DNA from: JADJLQ01 sp034439915
GTDB lineage: Bacteria > Bacteroidota > Bacteroidia > Chitinophagales > Saprospiraceae
DNA length: 14,249 bases
NCBI GenBank assembly: GCA_034439915.1
Contig: JAWXBI010000087.1
Location: 1 to 14,249, forward strand
Reading direction: 5' to 3'
Within the stretch, counting starts at the first letter, position 1. Every line of letters starts with the position of its first letter. Both the position numbers and the translations under genes were made by a program. Shown piece after piece: positions 1 through 7,317 of this stretch. The notes below the pieces were generated by a model. That model did no database searches. It had not been told where the DNA came from and saw only the letters and a program-made list of their open reading frames with translations.

Positions 1-2127
1 ATGGTACTTCGCCCGTGAAGCAGCGTGTCCCACTTTGATGGTAATAGCATCGGATGGCATGACGGCAAAGGTATCTTCATCGGTCCAGTCATCTCCGATA
101 GCAATATGCAGGTCCGATGGGGATTTACTGATAAACCGGAAAGCGGCTATCCCTTTATTCACTTCCATATTTTTTACCTCAACGACCTTGTCTCCTTCCA
201 GTACCTGCAATCCTTTTGAAGAAGCGAGATAACGAAGATGGGACATCAATTCCCTGGAGCGCAGTTCACCTAAGCCCACTTCTACCCCGCGATAATGCCA
301 CACCAGTCCAAAATTTTTCTCTTCAATAAAGGATCCCGGGGTCCTGTCCACATATTGCTCCATGACTTTTTTGATTTCTATTTTCCAGTCTTTTTTGAGG
401 TTCTCTTTAATGGTCCATTCTCCATTTTCCTTTTTGGTCCAAACCCCATGCTCTGCAATGAGGGTAAAAGGATATTTACCCATCCAGGAATCCAGGGTTT
501 GGTGAGGACGGCCACTAATAATGACCACATGGTTTTTATTGTCCTTCATCAAACCTTCAAAAATGGAAATTAACTCCGCATCAGGTTGACAGGCGGATGG
601 ATCTACTTTGAAACCGGTAAGCGTGCCATCATAGTCCAGGAAAATAAATCGTTTGGATGATTCATTAAACCGTTTTAATATTTCCGGCAGATCTTCCTCA
701 TCCAGTTGTTTAGTCAGAAAGTCCTGTTGTTCCTGTTTAATTTCCATCAGGCCTTCCATAAAAATTCTGACCCAATGGTGAATATTGTATTTTTTTAATG
801 AAACCTGCATTTTTTCAATGCGGTTTCGTTGTTCGGAGACTGGCATGGTCAAAGCCTGGTACATCGCCTCCACAAAGGCGTTTTTATCAAACGGATTTAT
901 CAAAAGGGCATCGGACAACTCTTTGGCCGCCCCTGCCATTTCAGATAAAATCAGTACCCCTTTTTTATCCAGTTTGGATGCTATAAATTCTTTAGCCACC
1001 AGGTTCATCCCATCCCTCAATGGGGTGACGAGACCCACGTCTGCTATACGATAATAAGCCGACAACTTTTGCATAGGAATGGAACGGTAGAAATAATGGA
1101 CGGGGGTCCATTTCATATTACCATGGGTGCCATTGATCCGCCCCACCAGTTCATCCACGGTTTCTTTCAGATCTTTATACATACCTACCTGGTCTCTGGA
1201 TGGCACTACGACCATCACGAGGGAAACTTTTTCTTTAAACTGCGGGTAGCGTACTAAAAATTCATGGAATGCCCTGAGCCGCTGGGGTATACCTTTGGTG
1301 TAATCCAGGCGATCAATACTCAAAATCAACCGTTTGCCGCCCAGTGCCGTCCGGTATTCAACTTCCTGGCTTATCGTATCCGGTGATGCGGCTGAATCCG
1401 CATACCGGTCATAATCTATACCCATAGGAAAGGCATCTACTTTTACCCTCCTTTCTCCTTTCTGAACAAATTGATCTTTTACACTGAATTGGGTCAGCCG
1501 GTTGACGGAACTCAGAAAATGTCTCATATCATCATAGGTGTGAAAACCGATCAGGTCGGCACCTAACAATCCCAATAATAATGACTTTCTCCAGGGCAAC
1601 ATCCTGAACATTTCAAATGAAGGAAATGGGATATGATTAAAATAACCAATGGCAATCCTCGGCAATTTGTCCCTTAGTTTCTGGGGCAGCAGGAGCAGTT
1701 GATAATCATGCACCCAGAGGGTATCTCCTTCATCCGTGTACTGAAGAATGGTGTCACAGAATTTTTGATTTACCTTTTCATAAGCTTCCCAATATTTGTC
1801 ATCATACACCACTAATTGGGGGAAGTAGTGAAAATTCGGCCACAAGACTTCGTTGGAAAACCCTTCATAGAACAATTTGATTTCTTCTGCGGTCAAAAAA
1901 ACCGGCCGCATGTTCTCCTTGGTTAATTCTTCAATGACTGTTTGTTGTTCTTCGGAGGAGTTGATATAATGTCCCGGCCATCCTATCCAGATATTGTCCC
2001 CCTGTTTATACACCGAGCCCAGACCGGTAGCCAGGCCCCCTTCACTGGCTTTGAACTGGATTTCTCCGGAAGGCATGATGTCCATTTTCACGGGAAGCCT
2101 GTTGCTAATAATGATGGTTTTAGGCAT
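1..2127 (-). CDS. otsAB: Bifunctional trehalose-6-phosphate synthase/phosphatase (OtsA-OtsB fusion), 3' end outside the window
   Basis: The minus-strand frame is open for 709 codons from the ATG at 2127 to the window edge, so the C-terminus is missing, probably by a few tens of residues. The N-terminal domain (about 1-470) is a GT20 trehalose-6-phosphate synthase, joining glucose from a nucleotide sugar to glucose-6-phosphate. Visible motifs are SNRLPV (R10), GGLATGL (30-36), WIGWPG (47-52), WVHDYQL (138-144), DRLDYTKG (272-279) and RDGMNLVAKE (371-380). The C-terminal domain (about 490 onward) is a HAD phosphatase that releases trehalose, with FLDYDGTL (nucleophile D498, D500), IISGR (536-540) and GDDWTDEDTF (678-687). 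The fusion would channel the phosphorylated intermediate in the cytoplasm. Trehalose is an osmo- and desiccation protectant. The gene lies 47 bp downstream of corA on the same strand and may be co-transcribed with it. The assignment is firm. Confidence 0.96.
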   Translation of the reverse strand, partial: MPKTIIISNRLPVKMDIMPSGEIQFKASEGGLATGLGSVYKQGDNIWIGWPGHYINSSEEQQTVIEELTKENMRPVFLTAEEIKLFYEGFSNEVLWPNFHYFPQLVVYDDKYWEAYEKVNQKFCDTILQYTDEGDTLWVHDYQLLLLPQKLRDKLPRIAIGYFNHIPFPSFEMFRMLPWRKSLLLGLLGADLIGFHTYDDMRHFLSSVNRLTQFSVKDQFVQKGERRVKVDAFPMGIDYDRYADSAASPDTISQEVEYRTALGGKRLILSIDRLDYTKGIPQRLRAFHEFLVRYPQFKEKVSLVMVVVPSRDQVGMYKDLKETVDELVGRINGTHGNMKWTPVHYFYRSIPMQKLSAYYRIADVGLVTPLRDGMNLVAKEFIASKLDKKGVLILSEMAGAAKELSDALLINPFDKNAFVEAMYQALTMPVSEQRNRIEKMQVSLKKYNIHHWVRIFMEGLMEIKQEQQDFLTKQLDEEDLPEILKRFNESSKRFIFLDYDGTLTGFKVDPSACQPDAELISIFEGLMKDNKNHVVIISGRPHQTLDSWMGKYPFTLIAEHGVWTKKENGEWTIKENLKKDWKIEIKKVMEQYVDRTPGSFIEEKNFGLVWHYRGVEVGLGELRSRELMSHLRYLASSKGLQVLEGDKVVEVKNMEVNKGIAAFRFISKSPSDLHIAIGDDWTDEDTFAVMPSDAITIKVGHAASRAKYH

Positions 2128-2174
2128 AAGATAAATTTAACCCCAAGTTAAAATAAGATTATGGCAGGATGGAA

Positions 2175-3221
2175 TTACAGCCATTTTTTTCTTCTAAAAT
2201 ATACCAAAAATGAAATAGAGACCGCTGCCATCACCCCTAAGATTAAAAAATAGCCTCCCCTCCATTGAAGCTCGGGCATATGTACAAAATTCATTCCGTA
2301 GATACCGGCTATAAAGTTGAGGGGTATAAATATGGTAGATATAATCGTTAGGATTTTCATCACATTATTCAGTCGGTTGCTGATTTCAGACTGATAGAGG
2401 TCATGAAGGGAGTTGATCATATCCTGGTAAGTTTCTGACATGTCTGCAATCTGAAAACTGTGATCGGCAAGGTCCCTCAGGTAGACGTCGGTCTCCGGGT
2501 GTATCAGTTCATTTTCAGTCCGGATAAAACGATTAATCACCTCCCGCATGGGGTAGATGGACTTTCGTATGCGAATGATCTGAATTTTAATATCGTGAAG
2601 CTCCTTTAGTGAAATATTACTTTCTTCCCGGTGCAGCAGTTCATCCATTATAGACAATCTTTTTTCAATGTGATCCAGCGCGTGATAATAATGATCTACA
2701 ATATAGTCGAGGATGCTGTAGGCCAGGTAGTCGGTACCCCGGGCTGCTACCCTGCCCTTCTTCTGAATGATCCGCTCCCGGATAGTCTTGAGGAAATCGT
2801 CCGCATCTTCCTGAAACGATATCAGGAAGTTTTTACCAAAATATAAGGTGATCTGTTCTTTTTTTAATTCTTCACTTTCAAGATCAAGCTTTAGGGCAAC
2901 GGCCGTGATAAAAATTGCATTTTCGTATTCATCCATTTTGGGTCGTTGTTCGACATCCAGGATGTCTTCCTGCGCCAGAGGATGGATATGAAACCGGGTA
3001 GCCAGCGATTCAATATATTTTGCATCACTGATACCCCTGACATCAATCCAGTAGTTAAACCCGGACTCAAAATTAAGCTGGACCAAATTGAAGTCGTCAA
3101 ACTCCTGGTATTCGAACTCATTAAATTTGATGCAATGGGTCTGCGACTGGAGTGGAAATTTATCCCCGGTAAATACCGGAGTACCCGGAGGCATCCCGGT
3201 CTTTCGTTTTCTACGCGACAT
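2175..3221 (-). CDS. corA: CorA family magnesium/cobalt transporter
   Basis: This 348-residue protein belongs to the CorA/2-TM-GxN family of pentameric inner-membrane channels for Mg2+ and Co2+. The long N-terminal cytoplasmic part (about 1-285) contains the charged helices expected of the funnel domain. It is followed by two membrane segments near residues 290-309 and 324-342. The signature YGMN (GMN at 309-311) ends the first membrane helix, and the following loop reads MPELQW. The C-terminus is a short basic tail (FRRKKWL), as usual in the family. I start at the ATG at 3221; a TTG two codons further upstream is possible but less likely. The N-terminus is very basic (RRKRK). It is divergent from the protease gene at 3386 and is followed by otsAB. 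The family call is firm; the ion actually carried (Mg2+, Co2+, or Zn2+ efflux in related ZntB proteins) cannot be read from sequence. Confidence 0.95.
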   Translation of the reverse strand: MSRRKRKTGMPPGTPVFTGDKFPLQSQTHCIKFNEFEYQEFDDFNLVQLNFESGFNYWIDVRGISDAKYIESLATRFHIHPLAQEDILDVEQRPKMDEYENAIFITAVALKLDLESEELKKEQITLYFGKNFLISFQEDADDFLKTIRERIIQKKGRVAARGTDYLAYSILDYIVDHYYHALDHIEKRLSIMDELLHREESNISLKELHDIKIQIIRIRKSIYPMREVINRFIRTENELIHPETDVYLRDLADHSFQIADMSETYQDMINSLHDLYQSEISNRLNNVMKILTIISTIFIPLNFIAGIYGMNFVHMPELQWRGGYFLILGVMAAVSISFLVYFRRKKWL

Positions 3222-3385
3222 AGACAATGATAAGAATTTAAATCCGCTTTCTAAAGTCCGTATTTTTTGTTAAAAAGTTTAAACCACCGTTAAACTAGTT
3301 ATAAAGGTTTATTATCTCGTACAATACCATCGATTAGCCTGTAAATTTGTATCAAAACCACTAACAATCACAATCTTACAGATTT
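3222..3385. promoter_or_regulatory. Divergent intergenic region between corA and the DegP-like gene
   Basis: This AT-rich stretch of 164 bp separates two outward-facing genes, so it must hold promoters for both. Toward the protease gene there is a good Bacteroidota -7 element (annotated separately at 3342-3349). Toward corA I see only weak matches to the same consensus and do not call a site. No strong inverted repeat that would suggest an operator was found. Confidence 0.6.
3342..3349 (+). promoter_or_regulatory. Probable Bacteroidota -7 promoter element for the DegP-like protease gene
   Basis: TAAATTTG matches the Bacteroidota sigma-A -7 consensus TAnnTTTG exactly. It lies 36 bp before the ATG at 3386, which leaves a plausible short leader. 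A clear TTG at -33 is not present at the usual distance (TCG is seen near 3317), so the promoter is plausible but not proven. Confidence 0.45.
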
Positions 3386-4840
3386 ATGAAACAAAATATA
3401 TTCAGTCAATTCATCATAGCCCTGGTGGCCTCAGCCCTGGTATTTGGAACCATTCAGGTTTTCCAAAATCCAGCCAAAAATGTCATTATTGAACACGTAG
3501 ACAAAACCCCTTCCCAAAGTGCCTTGTACACGCTGGATGAAAATGGAGCACCGGTACCCCTAGATTTTACCGGGGTAGCTCAAAGATCCCTCGGTGCGGT
3601 AGTCCATATCCTATCGGCAAGCGGAATAAATAACCGGTCCACACAGGAAGAATCCTGGCGGGAGTTATTTGGAGAAAGAAGGACTCCACGGGTTGGCAGC
3701 GGCAGCGGGGTCATTATTAATACGGATGGTTATATCGTAACCAACAACCATGTGATCAAAGGGGCGGATGATCTGGAAGTGACCCTACACGACAACAGAA
3801 AATATAAAGCCCGTTTAATCGGTACAGACCCCCAGACCGATATTGCAGTGATCAAGATTGAAGAAAAAGGGCTGGAAACCCTGAATTTCACAAATTCGGA
3901 CCATGTAAAAATCGGCCAATGGGTCCTCGCCATCGGCAACCCGTTTAACCTCAATTCCACCGTTACCGCAGGTATCGTCAGTGCCAAAGGACGGAGTATC
4001 GAAATCTTTGACCGCAGCATTGGAGGAATTGAATCTTTTATACAGACTGATGCTGCCATTAACCCCGGCAACAGCGGTGGTGCCCTGGTGGATTTAAACG
4101 GCGATTTGATTGGTATTAATACGGCCATTGCCAGCCAGACCGGTAGCTACGCAGGTTATGGCTTTGCTGTTCCCGCCAACCTGGCTAGTCGCGTGGTATC
4201 TGATCTGATTCAATTTGGTAGCCCTCAACGTGGATATCTTGGTGTCCAGATACAAAGTGTCGACGGGAATTTTTCCAGGCAACAAAACCTGAAAACCAAT
4301 GAAGGGGCATATGTGTCCAGCGTCATGGAAAATAGTGCTGCGCAAAAAGCAGGTATCCTGGCCAAAGACGTGGTGGTTTCGATTGATAATAAAAAAGTAA
4401 ACAGTAGTTCCGACCTGATGGAAATCGTTGGAAGCCACCGTATCGGTGACAAGCTTATGGTAAAAGTCAACCGCGATGGGGCCCTTAAAGAATTTGAAGT
4501 TGCCCTTAAAAATCAGGCGGGCACTACCGCTGCAATCACCGTCCCTAAAGAAGGTAATTTGATCGAAGAAAATCTTGGTGCAACACTGGTGCCCCTCGAT
4601 GAAGCGACTGCTGCCAGTATGGGTATCCGTTTTGGAGTCCAGGTCAAAAATATTACCGGGGGATTATTCGCAGAAAGCGAAATCGAGGAAGGGTTCGTTA
4701 TTACTAAAGTCAACAAGGAACCGGTTTATAAACCAGCTGAGGTAATTGCCAAACTTAAAAACAGTACGGATGGCACCTTAATTGAAGGATATTATCCGGG
4801 ACAACCTCAAAAACAATACTATGCGATAGCGCCGCGATAA
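3386..4840 (+). CDS. degP: DegP/HtrA (Do-family) envelope serine protease with two PDZ domains
   Basis: The 484-residue protein has an N-terminal hydrophobic segment (about residues 7-25) that serves as a signal peptide or membrane anchor. A trypsin-like S1C protease domain follows (about 65-280). The catalytic triad is complete: H122 in TNNHV, D152 in DPQTDIAV and S230 in NPGNSGGAL. PDZ1 spans about 282-376, starting at RGYLGV, and PDZ2 spans about 396-480, shorter and more divergent, with a YYPGQP stretch near the end. Family knowledge places it in the periplasm, degrading or refolding damaged envelope proteins. The length and layout match Bacteroidota Do-like proteases. It is monocistronic as far as visible: its own promoter region lies upstream and an intrinsic terminator follows at 4878-4903. 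DegP versus DegQ cannot be separated from sequence alone. Confidence 0.95.
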   Translation: MKQNIFSQFIIALVASALVFGTIQVFQNPAKNVIIEHVDKTPSQSALYTLDENGAPVPLDFTGVAQRSLGAVVHILSASGINNRSTQEESWRELFGERRTPRVGSGSGVIINTDGYIVTNNHVIKGADDLEVTLHDNRKYKARLIGTDPQTDIAVIKIEEKGLETLNFTNSDHVKIGQWVLAIGNPFNLNSTVTAGIVSAKGRSIEIFDRSIGGIESFIQTDAAINPGNSGGALVDLNGDLIGINTAIASQTGSYAGYGFAVPANLASRVVSDLIQFGSPQRGYLGVQIQSVDGNFSRQQNLKTNEGAYVSSVMENSAAQKAGILAKDVVVSIDNKKVNSSSDLMEIVGSHRIGDKLMVKVNRDGALKEFEVALKNQAGTTAAITVPKEGNLIEENLGATLVPLDEATAASMGIRFGVQVKNITGGLFAESEIEEGFVITKVNKEPVYKPAEVIAKLKNSTDGTLIEGYYPGQPQKQYYAIAPR

Positions 4841-4877
4841 AACAAGTTTTTACTTTTGATTAAACTATTTTACAATT

Positions 4878-4903
4878 GGGTTAGTGCACGCTAACCCTTT
4901 TTT
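4878..4903 (+). terminator. Intrinsic terminator after the DegP-like gene
   Basis: A perfect 7-bp stem, GGGTTAG (4878-4884) with CTAACCC (4891-4897), encloses a 6-nt loop and is followed directly by six T residues. It sits 37 bp after the protease stop codon and 21 bp before the next start codon, so it separates the two transcription units. Confidence 0.85.
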
Positions 4904-4924
4904 GTTTTATCTTGGTTTCAAAAC

Positions 4925-5476
4925 ATGGCAGCCCGTTATTCCTTTTTAATCGTTTTAGGCAGTTTATTTGCCTTCTTTTCCTGTAATCCAAAAACCACTC
5001 AAATGTTGTATACCGTCTCCCCGGAAACAAAACTCAAAGAACTCGGTATTGAATTGCCTAAAGCCGGCGCGCCGGTAGCCAACTATGTCAATACTGTCCG
5101 GACCGGAAACCTGGTTTATACCTCAGGCAAAGGGCCAAACCGCGCTGATGGCAGCCTGGTCACGGGCAAGGTGGGTAAAGACATTTCAGTCGAAGAGGGT
5201 TATGAGGCCGCCCGTTTGACAGCCATTCAACTCCTGGCTTCTTTAAAAGACGAATTGGGTGACTTGTCCAAGGTCAAAAGGGTAATCAAAGTCCTGGGCA
5301 TGGTCAACGCGGAAGCTGATTTTACCAATCATCCGGAAGTCATCAATGGCTGTTCTGACTTACTCGTCAAAGTATTCGGAGATCGTGGCAAACATGCCCG
5401 CAGTGCTGTTGGGATGGGTTCCTTGCCGCGAAATATTGCAGTGGAAATAGAGTTGATCGTCGAAGTTCAGGATTAA
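4925..5476 (+). CDS. RidA/YjgF-family protein with a probable lipoprotein signal peptide
   Basis: Residues about 28-183 form a complete RidA (YjgF/YER057c/UK114) domain. Cytosolic RidA proteins hydrolyse reactive enamine/imine intermediates to ketoacids and act as trimers. The segment HARSAVGMGSLPRN keeps the arginine (R159) that binds the substrate carboxylate in the deaminating subgroup, and E176 lies in VEIELI, as in active members. The length and sequence resemble the roughly 155-residue RidA subgroup rather than the 128-residue E. coli type. The odd part is the N-terminus: from the ATG at 4925 it reads as a hydrophobic segment ending in FFSCN, with a potential lipidated cysteine at C20. 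An alternative ATG at 5003 (M27) would give a 157-residue cytosolic protein. I prefer the long form because the leader is a well-formed signal-like segment, but this is inference. A terminator lies upstream, so transcription of the long form must start close to the ATG. Confidence 0.88.
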   Translation: MAARYSFLIVLGSLFAFFSCNPKTTQMLYTVSPETKLKELGIELPKAGAPVANYVNTVRTGNLVYTSGKGPNRADGSLVTGKVGKDISVEEGYEAARLTAIQLLASLKDELGDLSKVKRVIKVLGMVNAEADFTNHPEVINGCSDLLVKVFGDRGKHARSAVGMGSLPRNIAVEIELIVEVQD

Positions 5477-5511
5477 ATTTAGTCACTGGCCCGTCTTTGA
5501 ACTAAATTTTT
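5475..5511 (+). terminator. Possible weak terminator after the RidA-like gene
   Basis: AAATTTAGT (5475-5483) and ACTAAATTT (5501-5509) form a perfect 9-bp inverted repeat around a 17-nt loop, ending in a short T run. It overlaps the stop codon of the RidA gene. The stem is AT-rich and the loop large, so termination would be weak. Confidence 0.35.
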
Positions 5512-5592
5512 ACTCTGATTAATCGGACGCGTTTCGGGGACATTTTGTGCAGTCATTACATGATTAATAGTTGCTTTTAAATTTTGTTTCTA

Positions 5593-7080
5593 ATGCGTCC
5601 ATTTAACATCGATGTGCATGTGCATCCGGGATTAAAGCCCTATGGAACCAGTTTTTCACTGAGTCCCCAACGGGTTAATAATCCCGACCCGGCTAAAAAA
5701 AATTCGATCTGGTTTAAAGACCATCCCAATGATTTGGAGCGGTTGGTAGAACGTTCTCTTGGCCTGGTACGTTTTACACAGAGTGATTTTCAAAGTCTCG
5801 TTTCAGGAAATGTTGGTTGTATTTGTGCATCCCTGTATTCCATAGAAAGGGGTTTGGTCCGGTTAAAAACAGGCAGCGGTTGGTTTACAGACTTGCTGAC
5901 CAATTTTATTTCAGGCCTGGGAAAACCGAGGATAAATTTTCTCCAAAACAACAACGACTATTTCAGCGACCTGGTGGGCGAGTATGAGTTTTACCGGCAA
6001 TTGAATGGACGGATTGTCGCCATTCGGGGTGTTCCGTGTAAATATGTATTGGTAGACTCGTGGGAACAAATGCAAACCACCCTGGACAACCATAATCCGG
6101 CTAACCAGTTTAAATTGGTCATCGTCATCATTACGATCGAGGGAATGCACAACCTGGATGCCAACATGGATGACCCTGCAGGTGATGAAAATCAATTTCT
6201 GGCCAACGTAGACAAACTTAAACAATGGGAATTCAAACCGCTCTTCGTCACCTTTGCCCATCATTTTTATAATAAACTCTGCGGGCACGCTGAAAGCCTG
6301 GCCGATAAATTTCAGGATGGACTTACCCGTCAGGAACAGGGCATGGATACCGAATTTACCCCGCTCGGATGGAAAGTGCTGGAAAAATTATTGGACAATA
6401 CATCAGGCAGACGGATTTATATCGACATCAAACACATGAGTTATAAATCCCGTCAGCAATATTTTAATTATTTACTCAACACCCACCATCTTGAATTTGC
6501 CAATCGTCTGATACCCATCATTGTTAGCCATGGTGCCTGCAACGGCTTTCGCCATGCACAGGATAAAACCTATACCCCCGGGCTTGCGGAAACCGCGAAG
6601 CATATGTATGATAAAGACATCAATTTTTATGATGAAGAAATCCTGACCCTCGCTAAAAGCGGCGGGATTATTGGCCTGCAATTGGACGAACGAAGGATAG
6701 CCAATGCTAAATACAAAATCGGCTCGCGGAAAATATTCGCGTCAAAATTTAAACGGCAACTCTCCAATAGCCGGATGGTTTGGAACAATATCCAGCACAT
6801 CGCCATGTTATTGGATCAAAACGAACTTCCGGCCTGGAATAATATGACCATAGGCAGTGATTATGATGGCCTGATCGACTCGGTCAATTTATTCTGGTCC
6901 GCAGCAGACCTCCCCGACCTGGCCAAATGCCTTACGATCAAGGCGGGCGAATGGATGTCCGGCGGTAACTATACTTTTAAACTGGCTGATAACCGGTTGT
7001 CTCCGGAAGAAATTATTGATAAACTATTTTACCGGAATGCTATGGACTTTTTCCGGAAATATTTTATAACTACTTTATAA
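5593..7080 (+). CDS. Divergent membrane-dipeptidase-like (peptidase M19) metallohydrolase
   Basis: This 495-residue protein shows the amidohydrolase-fold metal-site pattern of M19 (renal) dipeptidases. It has HVH near the start (H9, H11), IEGMHN carrying the bridging acid E183, FAHHFYN (H223/H224), DIKHMS (H281; compare DLSHVS in M19), IVSHGACNGFR (H313) and GSDYDG (D423, D425; compare GSDFDG). Known M19 enzymes cleave dipeptides with two zinc ions. The protein is longer than typical bacterial M19 enzymes (about 320-400 residues), with extra sequence between the HVH and E183 motifs. It has no signal peptide, so it is probably cytosolic. I start at the ATG at 5593; a TTG three codons upstream is possible. 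It stands alone, 116 bp after the RidA gene and 237 bp before the next operon. The superfamily is likely right, the substrate unknown. Confidence 0.78.
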   Translation: MRPFNIDVHVHPGLKPYGTSFSLSPQRVNNPDPAKKNSIWFKDHPNDLERLVERSLGLVRFTQSDFQSLVSGNVGCICASLYSIERGLVRLKTGSGWFTDLLTNFISGLGKPRINFLQNNNDYFSDLVGEYEFYRQLNGRIVAIRGVPCKYVLVDSWEQMQTTLDNHNPANQFKLVIVIITIEGMHNLDANMDDPAGDENQFLANVDKLKQWEFKPLFVTFAHHFYNKLCGHAESLADKFQDGLTRQEQGMDTEFTPLGWKVLEKLLDNTSGRRIYIDIKHMSYKSRQQYFNYLLNTHHLEFANRLIPIIVSHGACNGFRHAQDKTYTPGLAETAKHMYDKDINFYDEEILTLAKSGGIIGLQLDERRIANAKYKIGSRKIFASKFKRQLSNSRMVWNNIQHIAMLLDQNELPAWNNMTIGSDYDGLIDSVNLFWSAADLPDLAKCLTIKAGEWMSGGNYTFKLADNRLSPEEIIDKLFYRNAMDFFRKYFITTL

Positions 7081-7317
7081 TCCAGGATGCCGGAGTTCTT
7101 CCTGGATATCCACTGTCCAATACTTTAATTTGTGGATTGCTACAAAACAGAAGTTATAAAAAATTCCACCGGTTAAAAAAAATGCCCATCCGGCTTGGCA
7201 TATTCAGTTAACTCTATAGGTCGGTAACCTTTCCGAATTAATCCGGCTTGTTATCCTTTTCATTAAATATTATTGTCTTAGTTTTAGCGCTGTATTTTAT
7301 ACCAGGAAAACCGGTTT
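7081..7317. other. Intergenic leader of the sugar-catabolic cluster
   Basis: This gap of 237 bp contains no credible ORF. Two small dyads are visible: TCCAGGA/TCCTGGA (7081-7087 and 7100-7106, 12-nt loop) just after the preceding stop codon, and ATGCC/GGCAT (7182-7186 and 7197-7201). Neither is followed by a T run, so neither is a convincing intrinsic terminator. The promoter of the downstream cluster must lie here or further upstream, but no element matches the Bacteroidota consensus well. AGGA at 7304-7307 is 10 bp before the ATG at 7318 and could be a weak ribosome-binding site. Confidence 0.5.

Noticed and set aside
1..2151. Several short plus-strand frames across the first 2 kb
   Set aside because: The minus strand is one continuous 709-codon trehalose enzyme with all expected motifs, so these frames are antisense noise.
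3730..4438. Minus-strand open frames inside the DegP-like gene
   Set aside because: They overlap the conserved protease and PDZ domains and have no family resemblance, so they are shadows of the real gene.
5560..5592. TAAATTTTG before the M19-like gene as a -7 promoter element
   Set aside because: It has one extra base compared with TAnnTTTG, and no TTG lies at the usual -33 distance; it is also only about 10 bp before the start codon.
7080..7107. Hairpin after the M19-like gene as an intrinsic terminator
   Set aside because: The 8-bp stem is real but no T run follows, so only the dyad is mentioned in the intergenic entry.
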